A stretch of DNA of 64,000 bases from Nageia nagi. Taxonomy: Eukaryota > Pinophyta. The stretch spans positions 210,924,001 through 210,988,000 of the forward strand of contig JBITNC010000001.1 in the NCBI GenBank assembly GCA_050084985.1, in the 5' to 3' direction. A program made the translations under genes and the position numbers. Shown here piece by piece: positions 33,749 through 46,792 of the stretch. Every line of letters begins with the position of its first letter. Positions within the stretch are counted from its first letter, which is position 1. The notes below the pieces were generated by a model. It saw nothing but the letters and a program-made list of their open reading frames with translations. It searched no databases and was not told the DNA's origin.

Positions 33749-36060
33749 ATCCTACACACATAGGTTTTCCTCTTAGGGCATCCTTTTTCAAGAGAGTGAT
33801 GAATCCATTTTCACTACTCTTTCTTCCTTTAGCTAATGTCATTAAAGTAGTTGCCCATCAAAATGATAAAACTAGGGTTTGTTCTACCTATGTACCAAAT
33901 ATATTTTTCCCTTAGGATAAACCAAAGGTTTCTAAAGGAAAGATTCATTTTAATGAAATTAGGAGTACTAAGATTAACCTTGATATAGCTCTTGAATTTT
34001 GAGAACCTCATCCATATGATTGCATAGTAACTAATGAAGAAGAGTCTAAATCTATAAATTCTAATTATTGTATGAACATCATTGGCCAAACCACTAATAA
34101 GTTTAATATGGAGTTTGTTGATGGAGATTTTGAAAGTGTAAATCAAGAAAGATTTGCTAATAATTTTGAAAATGAATCCAAGAATGATGATCTTGATGTT
34201 CTTTCTACAAAAGTTAGATCTATTAAAGAACTAATGACTCATAGTGATAGAATGGAATATTTTGTTACTAATAAAGTTGAAGCTATTATGAATATTTTAA
34301 CAAAATATAAGCTATTAGACTTGGATCCTAGTGCTCTAATTTCATCATATTCTTTATTTCAATATGAAAATGCAGGTTAATCAAAATGGAGGGTGTCTAT
34401 TAATAAAAATGAGGGCACTAATATCATGACTAATTGTCTGCATAATGTTTATGCCCTTGATACAAAACCTACTGATGTCCCCAGAACTATACCATTTCAG
34501 GATAATTTAGTACATGATAATGATACTTCAGAACCTCAAGTAGACCCTCTTGAACAACCAAAATTAGGTAAGCTTGATAATTATATCCATCATGATAACA
34601 ATAAAGGTGTTGTAACTAAATTTGAAAAACCTAAAAATGTGCATAATCAAATTAATGCTTTAATTAATAGAGCTTATAAGAAGAAACCTAATTAGACTCA
34701 AGAGGAGCATGAAATTAAAATTAATATTTTGGTTGAGGTATAGGAGTCAGATATCTTTCAAAAATCCACTAATAATGAATAGTTAGATTTTATGTTTGAC
34801 TTATTAGATAACATATAAGAATATGAAACCAATAGAATTGGTCCCTTCTTGAAAATCAAAAAATTAGAAATAAGAAAAACAACTCACATTCTTACCTTAT
34901 AACTTTCATATTCCCCAAAAAAGAATATTATTCCTTCACAATCCCCACCACTTTCCCCAAATACTAGTCAACCTATCAATTTATCTACTATTTCACAACC
35001 CACCATCTCACCTTAACCTCAAAACCCATTATTCAATCCTTTATTTCACAAACATCTCCCATGCCTTCACCTAATTCTAGCACTCAATTACATGAAAGAC
35101 TTGCAAAAATAGAATAGACATTCTATAGTAGCAATGATGATGATTTCTTACTTGGTTTGAAACATACTTTGAGTGATAGAATTATTTCTAAATTTTATAC
35201 TAGTAAAAAGAGCACTAAATTCACAAAATTTAGTGGTTTTCAAGATCCAAAAATGCATGTTAAAAAATTTCAAGAATAAACTATTGAATTTCTCCATGAT
35301 AATGATATGTTTGCTAAGTTATTTTTATGTAGTTTGAAGGATGATGTATTGAAGTGGTATTTTTCCCTTCTTGAAAAGAGCATTGATAAGTATGAAAATA
35401 TTATTTTACAATTCATTACTAATTTCAAATAGAGGATTTTTATGCAAACTTAAGCAAGTGCAAGGATAATCTTTAACTGATTTTATGAAAGTGTGGAAAA
35501 AGTTTCTAATAGAGTTACTGATACTGAACAAGATTTAAAAGATGCTTTTGCATATGTTTTGTTACCTATTTTTAAATTAGAGGTGCTTGATCATGATGAT
35601 ATCTATTTAGTAAAATGATTGACAAGTTGCTTAAAAAGGAATCTTGCATCCTACAAAATTATAAAGAGCTCCAAAAGGTCAACAATCTAAAGGTAAAAAC
35701 TTCTCCATCTCCAACATAATTAGCAACAATGGCAAGTGTAGGTAAGAGTTCCTTTCAACCTAAAATAAAGTATACTAAGTTAAAATGAAAGTATTGATAA
35801 TATCTTAAATGTTTCATTAGACAAATATCTCATTAAATTACCATTAATTATTCAACATCATTTTCCAAATGGTGTTCCTAAAAAATTATAGATTTAAAGA
35901 ATTTTGTAATTATCATCAAACACCAAGACACTTAACCAAAAATTACAAGGATTTAAGAAATATTATACAGAACTTTATTAATCAAAAATATATTCATATA
36001 AATGATAATCCAAATAGGAAGAGAGTGATATAATACTTATTCATCCTAATAACTTCCAGA
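33738..36060 (+). pseudogene. Ty3/gypsy-type gag, broken (element I)
   Basis: An almost open reading runs from 33738 to about 35100 with scattered stops, including open stretches 34072-34380 and 34393-34695. These are acidic, Asn/Asp-rich N-terminal regions like those of element A. Around 35200-35430 the gag core appears (FTKFSGFQDPKMHVKKFQE, then FLHDNDMFAKLFLCSLKDDV and LKWYFSLLEKSIDKYENII). Around 35890-36000 a knuckle-like CNYHQTPRHLTKNYKDLR is followed by NIIQNFINQK. It matches the element A gag and the gag at 63331-64000 in order and spacing. No pol follows: the next coding trace is PMD on the other strand. Confidence 0.75.
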
Positions 36061-36904
36061 TTATAATCTTTATAGATCCTTTACTAAGACCAAATCAATA
36101 GCCAAGGGGATGCATAGAAATGGCAAGTACCACAAATTATTTTCAATATTATTTTTCTAATAGATGCAAGTCAAAACTTCATAAATAGTCAATCATGAAA
36201 GCTCAAATGGCTTCACAAAGTAATGATGATACCAAATTTCAATAAATAAGGAGTGCTAATATCATAAAAAACTATCCGAATGTTGCCAACACCATGCATC
36301 TAACACCCAAACTAATCCTAATTTTCGTATCTACATCATCCAACTGTAAGTGGGTTCTAAAATTCACCCAAGTACATTGTATCATTGGTTAACTTTGATA
36401 AATGAAAACACACCATGTATTATAGTGTTTTTTTATACTTCTCAATTTTGTATTTTTACACATTTTTCTATTTTTGTGCATGCTTTGTTATGTTACTAGG
36501 GCAACAATCTTCAAGTTATCAATATATTTTTCCTTACAATTTATAATATTTGATGACATGAACATCGTAATTCTGTTGCTATGATGTTCATGTCATGTGT
36601 TTTTCATAACATAGAAAATATAAATGCATTGTATTTTTGCCATGTGTAATAAATTATTTTAAGCATGTGTTACAATATTTTAAATTTGTTTGTTCAAAAA
36701 AAATGGACATGTTTTTACTAGCACAAATATTTCAAAAATTATCAATGTTTCAAAATATAATTTGATTTTTTCATTTTTGATTATATATTATGTGATGGTT
36801 TTATTTATAATGTGTACTAATAAATTCCTTTAAGATATAATTAAATAAAATTCAAACTTAATTACTATATACAACCATAAACAAAAATAACCATTCATAC
36901 ACAA
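36061..36904. other. No gene seen between I gag and PMD
   Basis: AT-rich sequence lies between the two converging reading frames. No pol motif could be found in any frame. A CATGAACATC stretch near 36557-36595 is nearly palindromic (ATGACATGAACATC and GATGTTCATGTCAT) and could fold into a hairpin. Confidence 0.5.
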
Positions 36905-36970
36905 ATATTGGAATAAAATGAATACACATACACACACACATAGATACATATATATATATATATATATAAT
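36905..36970. repeat. CA/TA microsatellite beside PMD end, element I
   Basis: A (CA)n run followed by a (TA)n run lies just after the stop of the antisense PMD pseudogene. The same pair of runs follows the PMD stop in element J (62635-62660), so it belongs to the element family. Confidence 0.8.
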
Positions 36971-36990
36971 CAAATGAGTCTATACAAGAA

Positions 36991-38880
36991 TCATGAGTGG
37001 CTTCCCCTATTGCCACTCCCACTATCTACCTTAAACCTCTTACGAGCCCTACTATCTATAGACATCCCTAAGGAACATGAAATACCACTACCTATGATCC
37101 CATGGGATGCCAAGAGTGCCTTTTCCTTCCCATATGTCTCCTTGAGATCCTTAATATCTTAGTGTAGCTGCTAGTTTGTCACCATTTGCTCTAAGATAAA
37201 AGATGAAGACTTTATGGAGGTGGTAGAGATAATTGATGTGGTATCCTCTTGTTGTCCTTCACAAGGATAACAATTTATGCATCCCTTGTAGCTAGTGTAT
37301 CCTACAACTCACTGATACTACTCCTCAAGCTAGTAACCTCAGCATCCATAAGCCCTTAACCTATCAACTTTAGCTTTCAAATGTTGAAGGGAAATAATCT
37401 TCTCCTTAATTATAGCTATCCTAGTTGTCATATCCTCTACAAACATAAATAAAGTAAACATTAATACATAAGTACATAAAATAAAAATAAAAACTATAAC
37501 AAATGAACTTTAACTTAAACTTAACTATTATACCTAAAGGCACTAATAGGATGGCCTATGCAAGTAGGTCTATCCTAGCTACTTAGGTCCCTAAAGCTGG
37601 GGGCATATGGGGGGTGTCTTCTCACCTAATATCTCTATTTCCTCATCATCATCATTGGATGAATCCTTGGTAGATACCTCCATATCATCCTTCTCATCTA
37701 ATTTTGGAAACCCAAGTGGGGTAGGCATGATAGCTTCCCACCATGCCTCATAGCCTAGAACACACTAGGGAAAAAAGAAATAACAAATGATCCATCTACC
37801 ATTATACAATCCTCTTATGTGCTCCCCCACACAATAATCATTAGTGCATCTTAAGGTGCATCTACCTCATGCCTCTATCGAAGATAATACATCACCCATG
37901 CATGAATGTCCTACATCAAACCAAACTATAGTAATACCCATTCAGGGTAATAAGGCTTCATCCCATATGTTGTGTTTGTAAAAAGCAATGTTGCCTCACC
38001 CAAGTAGTTTAATATGAATCCTCATACCACATAATCATAGTAGGCCACCCACTTAATATCATCTACTTGGAGGTCATCTATCTCTCTCCTTTGTATCTCG
38101 ATATCGTATGGTACCTAAAAATAACCAAGAATAGATACCCATCAATACATAGTGGGATCAGTAAGATTACCATGCTACCTCACCAACCCCATAGGCCTGA
38201 ACACAATAATGTGTTCATATGCCCAAACCTATATAAGAGTTTCATGGACCTTTATCATATTTAACTTGCCCATGGTCACCATGTGGTGCAAATCATGATA
38301 CAATTATTCAAGAATACATGATCCCCAAGTATATATGATGACCCTAGTAAAAATATCTCAAACTATCAACACAAACCCAAGTGCAAAAATTGAGTTATTC
38401 TTGTTTAGGCATAAGAACACTATAATAATAGATGCCATAAGCAACTAGAGGTTCCTAACATTGGATCATACTAACAAGTTGAATGCAAATACATAGCACA
38501 GTGTTCTTAGTCATGGTCCTCATTACTTGTCAACTAGGTAGATAATCCCTCTCTCATATTGGATATTGATGTAGGCATGTGATATAATCCTCCCTCATAT
38601 GGGAATATGCCAAATCCTATGGATACTTAAGAGACTAACCATCATCTCATTGGTCAGAAGGTGGAATGTATTGGAGTCTAGATCCTACTACTCTACTAAA
38701 TCCATTAATAGGGGAAAATCAATCTGAAATTGGTCTGCAATGGTCAAATCATGGAGTCCCACCATCTCTAGCAACTCATTATCATAGTTGGAATTGATCC
38801 AACCCTAGGCCTTCTCTAATTCCTCTAGCTTTATTAGAATCTAAGTTAGTGAGTGCAAGTTAGCAAAAGTAGAAATCTAG
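36991..38880 (-). pseudogene. Plant mobile domain (PMD) pseudogene, antisense to gag in element I
   Basis: Read leftward from 38880: FPLLMDLVE, then NTFHLLTNEMMVSLLSIHRI and PI-GRI near 38690-38580, the typical PMD start (in relatives TFHLPxGEMTVTLEDV). Then NNSIFALGFVLIV, YTWGSCILE, LYHDLHHMVTMGKLNM and VWAYEHIIVFRPMGLVR near 38400-38190, the WGxAxLAxLYR and LQLWAWEHI blocks. An acidic linker (DEKDDMEVSTKDSSNDDDEE, about 37700-37640) leads to a coiled-coil-like region. The end near 37110-36991 reads HGIIGSGISCSLG, ARKRFKVDSGSGNRGSHS. PMDs occur in plant MAIN/MAIL proteins and in transposable elements. Its role here is unknown. Many stops are present. Confidence 0.75.
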
Positions 38881-39539
38881 ATCAACATAGGCATCCATTA
38901 TAGCAAAATCCAAGTTGGTTGAATGGTTTAATTTTGTAGCCACCAAATAATGCATGGCACTCCAAGTAACGATAATCTACAAGCACTTTGCAAATACATA
39001 TTAACTACTGACAACCTCTCATAATCCATGAAGTGTAAATAAATATATAACACAATGATTTAAGAACAATGATAAGAAGATCATAGTTAAGAGATTAAGA
39101 AGCAAATTATATTCTATTATCATTGACACAAGTATAAAACAAGTTTAATATATAATATATCTAACCCCTTCTCTTACAACAAAGGTAATACTTATAGTTT
39201 TCCTCTGCAAAATATCTCCTAACTTCTAACAAACTTTGATAGATAAAATATTTGTAACTAACTACTAAGATATTTACAATAGATCAAATTTGATTTTTGA
39301 TTAATTTTACAACTTATATTACAATCTAAAAATATCTAAGATAATCTTACATGTTCACCAACACTCTTTAGCTTATCCAAAACTTGCAACTTGAATTTGG
39401 AAGTTGAAATTGCCTTCTTGGAATAACAATATATTTTATCAGGATTTTAGCAATATCTACAAGTACTTGCATTTTGATGGACCCTTTGGAATGAAATACT
39501 AAATAAAATAAATTATTCCAATGGACTTCTTCACCCACA
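38881..39539. other. No gene seen
   Basis: AT-rich stretch between the PMD pseudogene and the integrase fragment. The 3' LTR expected for element I was not found here. Confidence 0.5.
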
Positions 39540-40250
39540 CTTAGATCTAGATGGCTAGAACTTGGATCTTTAAAAATAGAACATCTTGTATAACTTTCTT
39601 GCTATTCCAGCGAAAACTTATCTTCTCCTCTCTATCAGATATTTGCCAAAGTCAAATGTTACAATTAAATGTATTATTCCATATTTCTTTGATAATTGAA
39701 AGGCTCTATCCATTTGCTCTTTCCAATTTGAATGCATTATTCCATATTTCTTTGATAATGATATATGGTCCAAACCATAGAGAATCAAACTTCTGGTGGC
39801 ATCCAGGCTTGGCCTAATCTCCATCCTATTTCAAAACTAGATAACCAAGCTTGAAGGAAATATTATATGCATACTTTTTATCAAACCATTTCTTCACCAT
39901 ATTATTATTCTTCTAAATTTCTCTATATGAATTCTTCCAAAGTTAATCTAAATAGATAAGACCAAATATCCTTACCTCTAATGGGTCTGCATCATTTATC
40001 TCATACCAATTATGTTGGTAACTCAATCTAAGATGGTAATATAGCTCTTTTCCCATAAACTAGAACATAAGGAGAAATTTTTATGGAATATTTAAAAGTG
40101 ATCCAATCTTCCCATAATGCAAGGTTGAATTTTTTTATTCCAATCTCTCTAATTTTCATCTATTGTCATCTTGCATTGAGATAATCTAACAATGGCAAGA
40201 TGTGATATGTATGCTTTTGTATAAAACATTCAAGATGGGAAGCCTTGGGA
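39540..40250 (-). pseudogene. Ty3/gypsy integrase C-terminal fragment (M)
   Basis: The minus strand reads NLALWEDWITFKYSIK, SPYVLVYGK near 40130-40060. Further on come GYLVLK, AKPG-H-KFDSLWFGPYIII and KEIWNNAFKL near 39860-39730. This is the end of a gypsy integrase of the non-chromoviral (Tat/Athila-like) type. A phrase of about 25 bp (ATTCCATATTTCTTTGATAAT) is duplicated at about 39675 and 39738, which repeats IIKEIWN in the protein. The fragment has no LTRs I could find. It is the only pol trace near the gag-only elements. Confidence 0.65.
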
Positions 40251-41148
40251 TGAGTGAAATCACATCTAATGGCTATAAATGCCAATGTCTAAGAGAGAAT
40301 GATGTCGAAGCACCTCATGATCAATGCCATAGGACCATATGCCTAGGAGGATCAATATGAGATCTTTGCATACTCACATGCCCAATGTCCATGCTAGGGA
40401 GCATTCTACTTGCCTCAAGATTGCCAATGCCTATTTCAAAGTGCCATTTCCATCCTTAGAGCTCCAATGACCTCATAGCCATTGCAACCACCTACAAGGA
40501 TGCTATACCTCCAAGAGGGGAGCACTAATGACTAGAGATGTATTTAATGCCAATATTATAATCATCAAGGCTAAAATATGCAATGCCTCATTTAAGGAGA
40601 TTAATATTGAATTTACAAATATAATTGCCTTAGTATTACAAATACAATATTATTAGCATTGTAGTATTTAAACTAAACATAAATAAATAAATAAAGGGGC
40701 TATTTATTCCAGAATTGGAGCTTTAATAAGTCTCTAAGTGGAATTTACAATATTTTAGCTAGATTCTACTACAATAGACAAAATCACTCTTAAATTAATG
40801 TTCTCATTTATTAGAGGTGAAATGGGAAAAACACCTAAAAAAATAGGGACATTAAAGGTTATTTCATAAGATTTCTTAGAAATTCATGGAAATAAAGGTG
40901 AAAGAAAAATTATTATAAAAATGAAATTATCACTAATAAATTATACATTTGAATTTATGATGATGTCAAATATGTTATACTAATAATATAAAATATTTTA
41001 AATCAATGGAATTAAAATTCTCATACCAATGGTTTCAAAGATTTCATACTAATAGCCTAAAAGATGTCATACTAGTGGCCTCAAAATGTAAGATGATGAT
41101 TTCAAACATATGATATTGGTGATTTCAAACATGATAGGATAATTATAT
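40251..41148. other. No gene seen; short local repeats
   Basis: No recognisable coding. Near 41020-41130 a phrase like ATACTA(A/G)T(G/A)GCCT(C/A)AAA and GATTTCAAACAT repeats irregularly. Similar phrases follow element D at 46850-46910, so D inserted into this repeat. Confidence 0.5.
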
Positions 41149-41153
41149 CAAAC

Positions 41154-42237
41154 TATGATGTCTCCTTTGTGTTCCAAATAACTTTAGTGGATTCTTGAGA
41201 ATCCCATTGTAATATAGGTTTACTTTATGTTATTCTTCCATATTTAACCTAGGATAGGAGACTATTGGGTCATCGAACCCCATTGTGAGCCCCAAGTGGG
41301 ATGTCTTCCTCATGTGGATTACCATAGGAGATTTAATAATGTAGTTGGTTCATTATGCATGTGTTAGGCCAAAAGTGGCCCCACATCCACCCCAACAGAC
41401 CCAACAACACCTTGAGGCCCCACATCAACCTTCCTATGACCTTTGTGCATGCGTGGCACCTTTGTGGAATGTGCTAACCATTTGAGCATAAGGAGGACCA
41501 TGTGGCATGTTTGGACATGTGAACACCCACGTTTGGGCATTGTGGGCCCCTTAGCTAATTAATGTTGGAAATAAAGGAGAATTGGGGACTTTAAGGTAGG
41601 AACAAAACATGAGATTATAAATAAATGTTGGAGACTCATTTAAGGATAATTATTGATGATTATTACTTCTATTTGTCTTTTGGACTATAATTCTTAGCTA
41701 GGACTGAGCAATTCTACCTAGATTGAGTGTCTAAAGGGTGATTGGGTTGAGGGATCCCAACTATCTTAACTTGGTGTAGCATCAATTCCATCTGATGGCA
41801 TCTAAGGGTTCCATTCCTTCCATTCAATTGGATTTCCAATGTTCAAGGAGGAGTCGATGGTTGAGTGAGTGAATATGTCTCATTATTCTAAGTTACCTTT
41901 ATGATTGATTGTATATATTTGGCCATCTTGAAGAGGCCACAACTACCATTTGGCTGATGTAATTATCTCCATTGAATAAATATATAATTAAGGATTTTTA
42001 TCTCATTCTTATGTTATGAATGATCATTGCATGCATGTGTTGGTATTGGGAGAATGCATTATTTGTATTACTCTTATTAATGTTCGATTACTAAGGAGGG
42101 TTGATGTTAAGCTTATGGAGTTTTTTGGAGACCTAGAGTATCAACATTGGAACCTGGAAGGTGTTGTGAGGATTTTTGGAAACCCTAATGGATTTAAGGG
42201 TTGCAATTTGGCACAAGTGTTCGTTTGGAACACTAAA
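41154..42237 (+). repeat. 5' LTR of element D
   Basis: 1,084 bp from TATGATGTCTCC to GGAACACTAAA, matching 45681-46787. The open frame 42016-42255 and its antisense partner 42133-42474 are LTR or leader sequence. Confidence 0.9.
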
Positions 42238-42239
42238 AA

Positions 42240-42251
42240 TGGTATTAGATC
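42240..42251 (+). other. Primer binding site, element D
   Basis: TGGTATTAGATC is an initiator-Met type site with two changes, two bases after the LTR. Confidence 0.8.
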
Positions 42252-42849
42252 CTAGATCTAGGTAGCCTAAGGGAATAAAGGCTAGATCCACCATTAGAGT
42301 AAAAAAATCTAAATATGAGCTAAAGGTTTTTTGCCATTTGCTCCAAAGATTTGAGTATGAGATCCCTACCATGGAGAGGGATAAGCTTTTATGGTTTTTG
42401 GAGGATTGACATGAGAGGAAAGTGAGCCCAAAGAGAGGAGGAGAATGGGCTGCATGGCCAACACCACCACACAAGACTCCACCTAAGGTTAAGATCTTGT
42501 TACAGATCTACCAATGCACCACTGAGGAGTTCTAAAGAGATGTTTCCTTCCACACATACCAAGATCTGCTAGGTTATGCAGTAGTGGCCTAAAGAGAAGC
42601 TAGTAGGAAAGAATCAAAGTTGAAGCAAACACTAATGATGAGATTTGAGGGGGATATTGAGGATAATATAGCTTTTAAGTAAAACAAAATGTTCGAGCAA
42701 AAGTTAACCCTTCAAGATAGGATCTTAAACAATAGGTTGGAAGTAGTGACAAAGGTGATTTCTACAGGGCACATGGACACCACCCTACGAAAAGGAGATT
42801 TATAGTGGAATTTTATTTTTACTCTGGCCAAAGGAAGCACCACATCATA

Positions 42850-45660
42850 TGAAGGGGTTGATTAAGAGCTATCATTTGAAATTAATGGTTTATTAGAGCA
42901 ATACTTGGATGTGTTTGATGACATTCCTAAGGAGGTTTCCCCATCCAGGGGATTTGAGCATGTTGTGGAGTTAAAAGAAGGATCCAAACATGTCATGGTG
43001 GCACCATACTAACATCCTAATATGTACAAGGATGAGATTGAGAAGAAAATTAAGGATTTGCTTGATATAGGGTTCATTCGACCCAATTCTAGCCCATTTG
43101 CATCATCAGTAGTGGTTGTCAAGAAAAAATATGGGTCCATAAGGATGTGCATTGACTATAGGCTACTCAACAAGAAACCCATTAAGAATAAATATCCTAT
43201 TCCTAGGGTGGATGACCTCATCAATGAGTTGCATGGGGTAAGATACTTCTTAAAGATTGATTTTAGATTTGGGTATCATCATATCTGAATGAGAGAGGAC
43301 ATTTACTAGATAGCTTTCAGATGTCATGGTCACTTAGAGTTCATGGTCATGCCATTTGGTTTGATAAATACTCCTACCGCTCTCTAATATACCATAAATT
43401 ACATTTTCTAGAAGCATTTACAAAAATTTGTATTGTGTTATTTGATGACATATTAGTTTACATTCGAACATGAGAAGAGCATCTCAATCATTTAAAGGAG
43501 GTATTTAAGATCTTACAAGAGTAGCCCTTGTACACTAATAAGGCCAAATGTTAATTTGGCATGATAGAGATACTTTACCTAGGGCACATCATCAACCATG
43601 AAGGAGTTAAGTTGGATGAGTAGAAGACAATGATGATCTAGGAATGGCCAGCTCCCATGTCCCTAGTATAGCTGAGGGGATTTTTGGGATTATGCAACTA
43701 TTATAGGAAGTTCATTTGAGGATTCTCCCATCTAGCAACCCCCCTCACATAATTGACTAAGAAGGATGCATTCTTATGGAATGAAGAGACATGAAAAGCT
43801 TTTGAGGAGCTCAAGAGAGTCATGAGCACATACACCTATTTGGCCATACCTAATTTCTCATCCCCTTTCACCATGGAGTGTGATAATTCAAAGCTAGGTA
43901 TTGGAGCCATTTTAATGCAGAAAGGATAGCCGATAGTTTTTGAAAGCTAGAAGTTGACACATATAGAATAAAACTTTAGTGTGTATGACAAGGAGATGTT
44001 GCCCATCATGCATGCACTAGAGATTCAAATAGTATTTAGTTTATGGATTTTTCATCATCAGAAGTGATCACAATAGTTTGAAATAGTTCCTTAATTAGAT
44101 GGATCTCAGTGAGAAGCAACAACATTGGGTAAGTAAGCTACAAACTTATGATTTTAAGATCTAATATGTGAAGGGATATAAGAACACAGTGGTAGATGCA
44201 TTATCTAGGCATCCTTCCTTCTACTCTCTCTCTTCCATCATGATCAACTAGAAAAAGGAGATCATGGATGAATATGCATAGGAGTTTGCTACCAATGTCC
44301 TTAATGGGGGAGTTAGAAATAAGAAGTAGTCAGTCAAGGAAGGACTAATCTTGAAGAGGAACTAGGTCTTCCTAATCCCAATGTCTGGGGTGATGGATAA
44401 GGTGATGCATGTGCTTCATAATACACCCCTAGCAGGGCATCCAAGGATCATTAAGACCTATAAGGTAGTTCAGGAGAGATTCACATGGAATGGCTTGAAG
44501 CATGACATCTTTAAGCATGTCCATGAGTGCAAGCAATGTTAGGAGTACAAGGATGAGTAAACCATGCTGGGAAGATTATTGTAACCTCTACTTATTCCTC
44601 AGCAAAAGTGGGAAGACATCTCTATGGATTTCATCACTAGTTTTCCCAAGGCCTAGGGCAAGGATGGCATACTAGTGGTGGTGGACCAGCTCACTAAATT
44701 TACCCATTTTCTTCCCATTACCATCACTCAGATGGTCATGCAGATAACATACCTATTCTTCAAAGATATCTTCAAACTACATGTCTTGCCTAGGAGGATT
44801 GTGAGTGACCATAATAGTACATTCATGAGCTATTTTTGGTAGGAAGTGTTCTAGCTTAGTCAGATGTCTCTCACTCTTAGCACTAGTTATCATCCATAAA
44901 CAAATGACTAAACTAAAATTGTGAACAAGTGGGTGGAGGGATACATGAGCTATTATGTGATGGGACAATAGTAGGTTTGGGTCAAGTGGCTCCACATTGG
45001 GGAGTATTGTTATAACACCACTTTACACATGTCCATTAAAATGTTTCCTTTTTGAGCTTTGTATGGTTATGATCCTCTTAACTTTGCAAATTTGATCTTT
45101 GATGAGGGGAGAGCTCCCTAAGCTAATAGTTTCTTATAGGAGTACTAGGATATCATCTGAGTAATGAGGGAGAACCTATAAATGGCCTAAAATTGACAAA
45201 ATAAGTTCATTATCAACATATGGTGGAGAGAAAATTTGAAGTTGGGGACATGGTGTATCTAAGATTGCAGTCATTCAAATAGTCATCACTCACAAAGAAG
45301 AAGGTGGAGAAATTGCAACCCCATTTTTTTTAGCCCTACAGAGTCATGTGCAAGGTAGTGGAGGTTGCATACAAGTTGGAGCTACCTAAAGAAAGTAGAA
45401 TTCATAACACATTCCATGTTTCACTTTTGAAGAAGGCCATGGGTTAGCATGATGTATCATCCACCATTCTCCCACCATTAGATGATGAAGGATGATTGGT
45501 ACTAATTTTGGAGAGGGTACTAAGGATAAGAACTAGGAAACTAAGGTCATGATAGATTCATGAGCATCTTATCAAATTGAAGGATTTGCTAGTTGAGGAA
45601 TCCACATGGGAGAGTTCAAAAATACTTATGCATCTTGCATTGAATTACTTAAGGGTAAGT
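42850..45660 (+). pseudogene. Ty3/gypsy pol, degenerate (element D)
   Basis: Reverse transcriptase begins near 42880 (YLDVFDDIPKEVSPSRG). An open run 43022-43288 holds IGFIRPNSSPFASSVVVVKK and MCIDYRLLNKKPIKNKYPIP. Then come LEFMVMPFGLINTPTA and the catalytic FDDILVY at 43441-43461. RNase H is at about 43860-44200 (SSPFTMECDNSKLGIGAILM and YDKEMLPIMHAL). Integrase zinc region is at 44395-44540 (HNTPLAGHPRIIKTY, HECKQC) and the core at 44610-44960 (ISMDFITSFPKA, VVVDQLTKFTHFLP, RRIVSDHNSTFMS). A C-terminal tail runs to 45660 with a TWESS-like end. About two dozen stops break it, so it is inactive. Confidence 0.9.
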
Positions 45661-45666
45661 AATTTT

Positions 45667-45680
45667 GGGAGGGTAGGCTT
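45667..45680 (+). other. Polypurine tract, element D
   Basis: GGGAGGGTAGGCTT runs directly into the LTR start TATGATGTCC. Confidence 0.75.
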
Positions 45681-46787
45681 TATGATGTCCCCTTTGTGTT
45701 TTAGATAAATTTAATGGATTCTTGAAAATCCCATTATAATATAGGTTTACTTTATGTTATTTTTCCATATTATAACCTGCTAAAGGAAACTATTGGATCA
45801 TTGAACCCCATTATGAGCCCCAAGTGGGACATCTTCCTCCTATGGATTACTATAGGAGATTTACTAGTGAAGTTGTTTCATTATGTATGTGTCAAGCCAA
45901 GAGTGGTTCCACGTCCACCGTAGAAGATCCAACAACACCTTGAGGCCCCATGTCAACCTTCCCATGACCTTTGTGCATGCATGGCACCTCTAAGGCATGC
46001 ACTAGCTGTTTGAGCACAAGGAGGATCCATGTGGCATGTTTGGACACTTGAACACCCATGTTGGGCATTATGGGACCCTTAGCTTATGAACATTGCAAAT
46101 AAAGAAGAATTAGTGACTTCAAGATAGGAACACAACATGAGATTGTAAATAGACCTTGGAGGCTCATTTAAGGATAGCTATTAATGATTATTAGTTCTTA
46201 TATTTACCTTCTATATTGTAAGTCTTAGCCAAGGTTGAGCAATTCTACCTATACAAAGCATCTAGAGGGTGATTGGGCTAAGAGATCCCAATTTTCTTGA
46301 CTTGGTGTAGCATCAAGTCTATCTGGTGGCATTTGAGGGTTCCATTCCTTCCATTTAGTTGGATTTCTAATGTTCAAGGAGATCCCCTTTGATGGAGAGG
46401 AATCGAGGGTTGACAAAGTGAATCTGTCCCATTATTTTGAGTTGCCTTTATGATTTATTATGTATATCTAGCCATATTGAAGAGACCATGGCTACCATTT
46501 GGCTGATGTAATTATCTCCATTGAATAAATATAGTATTGAGGATTCATGTCTCATTCTTGTGTTTTGAATGATCATTGCATATATGCATTGGTATTGGGA
46601 GAATGCGCTATTTGTATTATTCTTGTTAATGATTGATTAGTAAGGAGGGTTAAAGTTAAGCTAATGGAGTTCCTGGGAGACCTAGAATCTTATTATTGGA
46701 ACCTAGAAGGTGTGGTTGATGGTTTTTGGAAACCCTAATGTATTTAAGGGTTGTAATTTGGCACAAGTGTTCATTTGGAACACTATA
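45681..46787 (+). repeat. 3' LTR of element D
   Basis: 1,107 bp from TATGATGTCC to GGAACACTATA. Confidence 0.9.
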
Positions 46788-46792
46788 CAAAT

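Larger units (their letters stand above)
41154..46787 (+). mobile_element. Element D: Ty3/gypsy retrotransposon
   Basis: LTRs 41154-42237 and 45681-46787 both start TATGATGTC. Flanks CAAAC (41149-41153) and CAAAT (46788-46792) are a 5-bp target duplication with one change. The 3.4-kb interior has an initiator-Met primer site, a short leader of about 0.6 kb in place of gag and protease, and a decayed reverse transcriptase-RNase H-integrase. Its LTRs share several blocks with those of element B. Premature stops are numerous but strongly patterned (see findings). Confidence 0.92.

Noticed and set aside
38881-41148. 3' LTR of element I
   Set aside because: Nothing matching the J LTR start (TGTAGAC) after a purine tract was found. 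The region may be truncated or replaced by the integrase fragment M.
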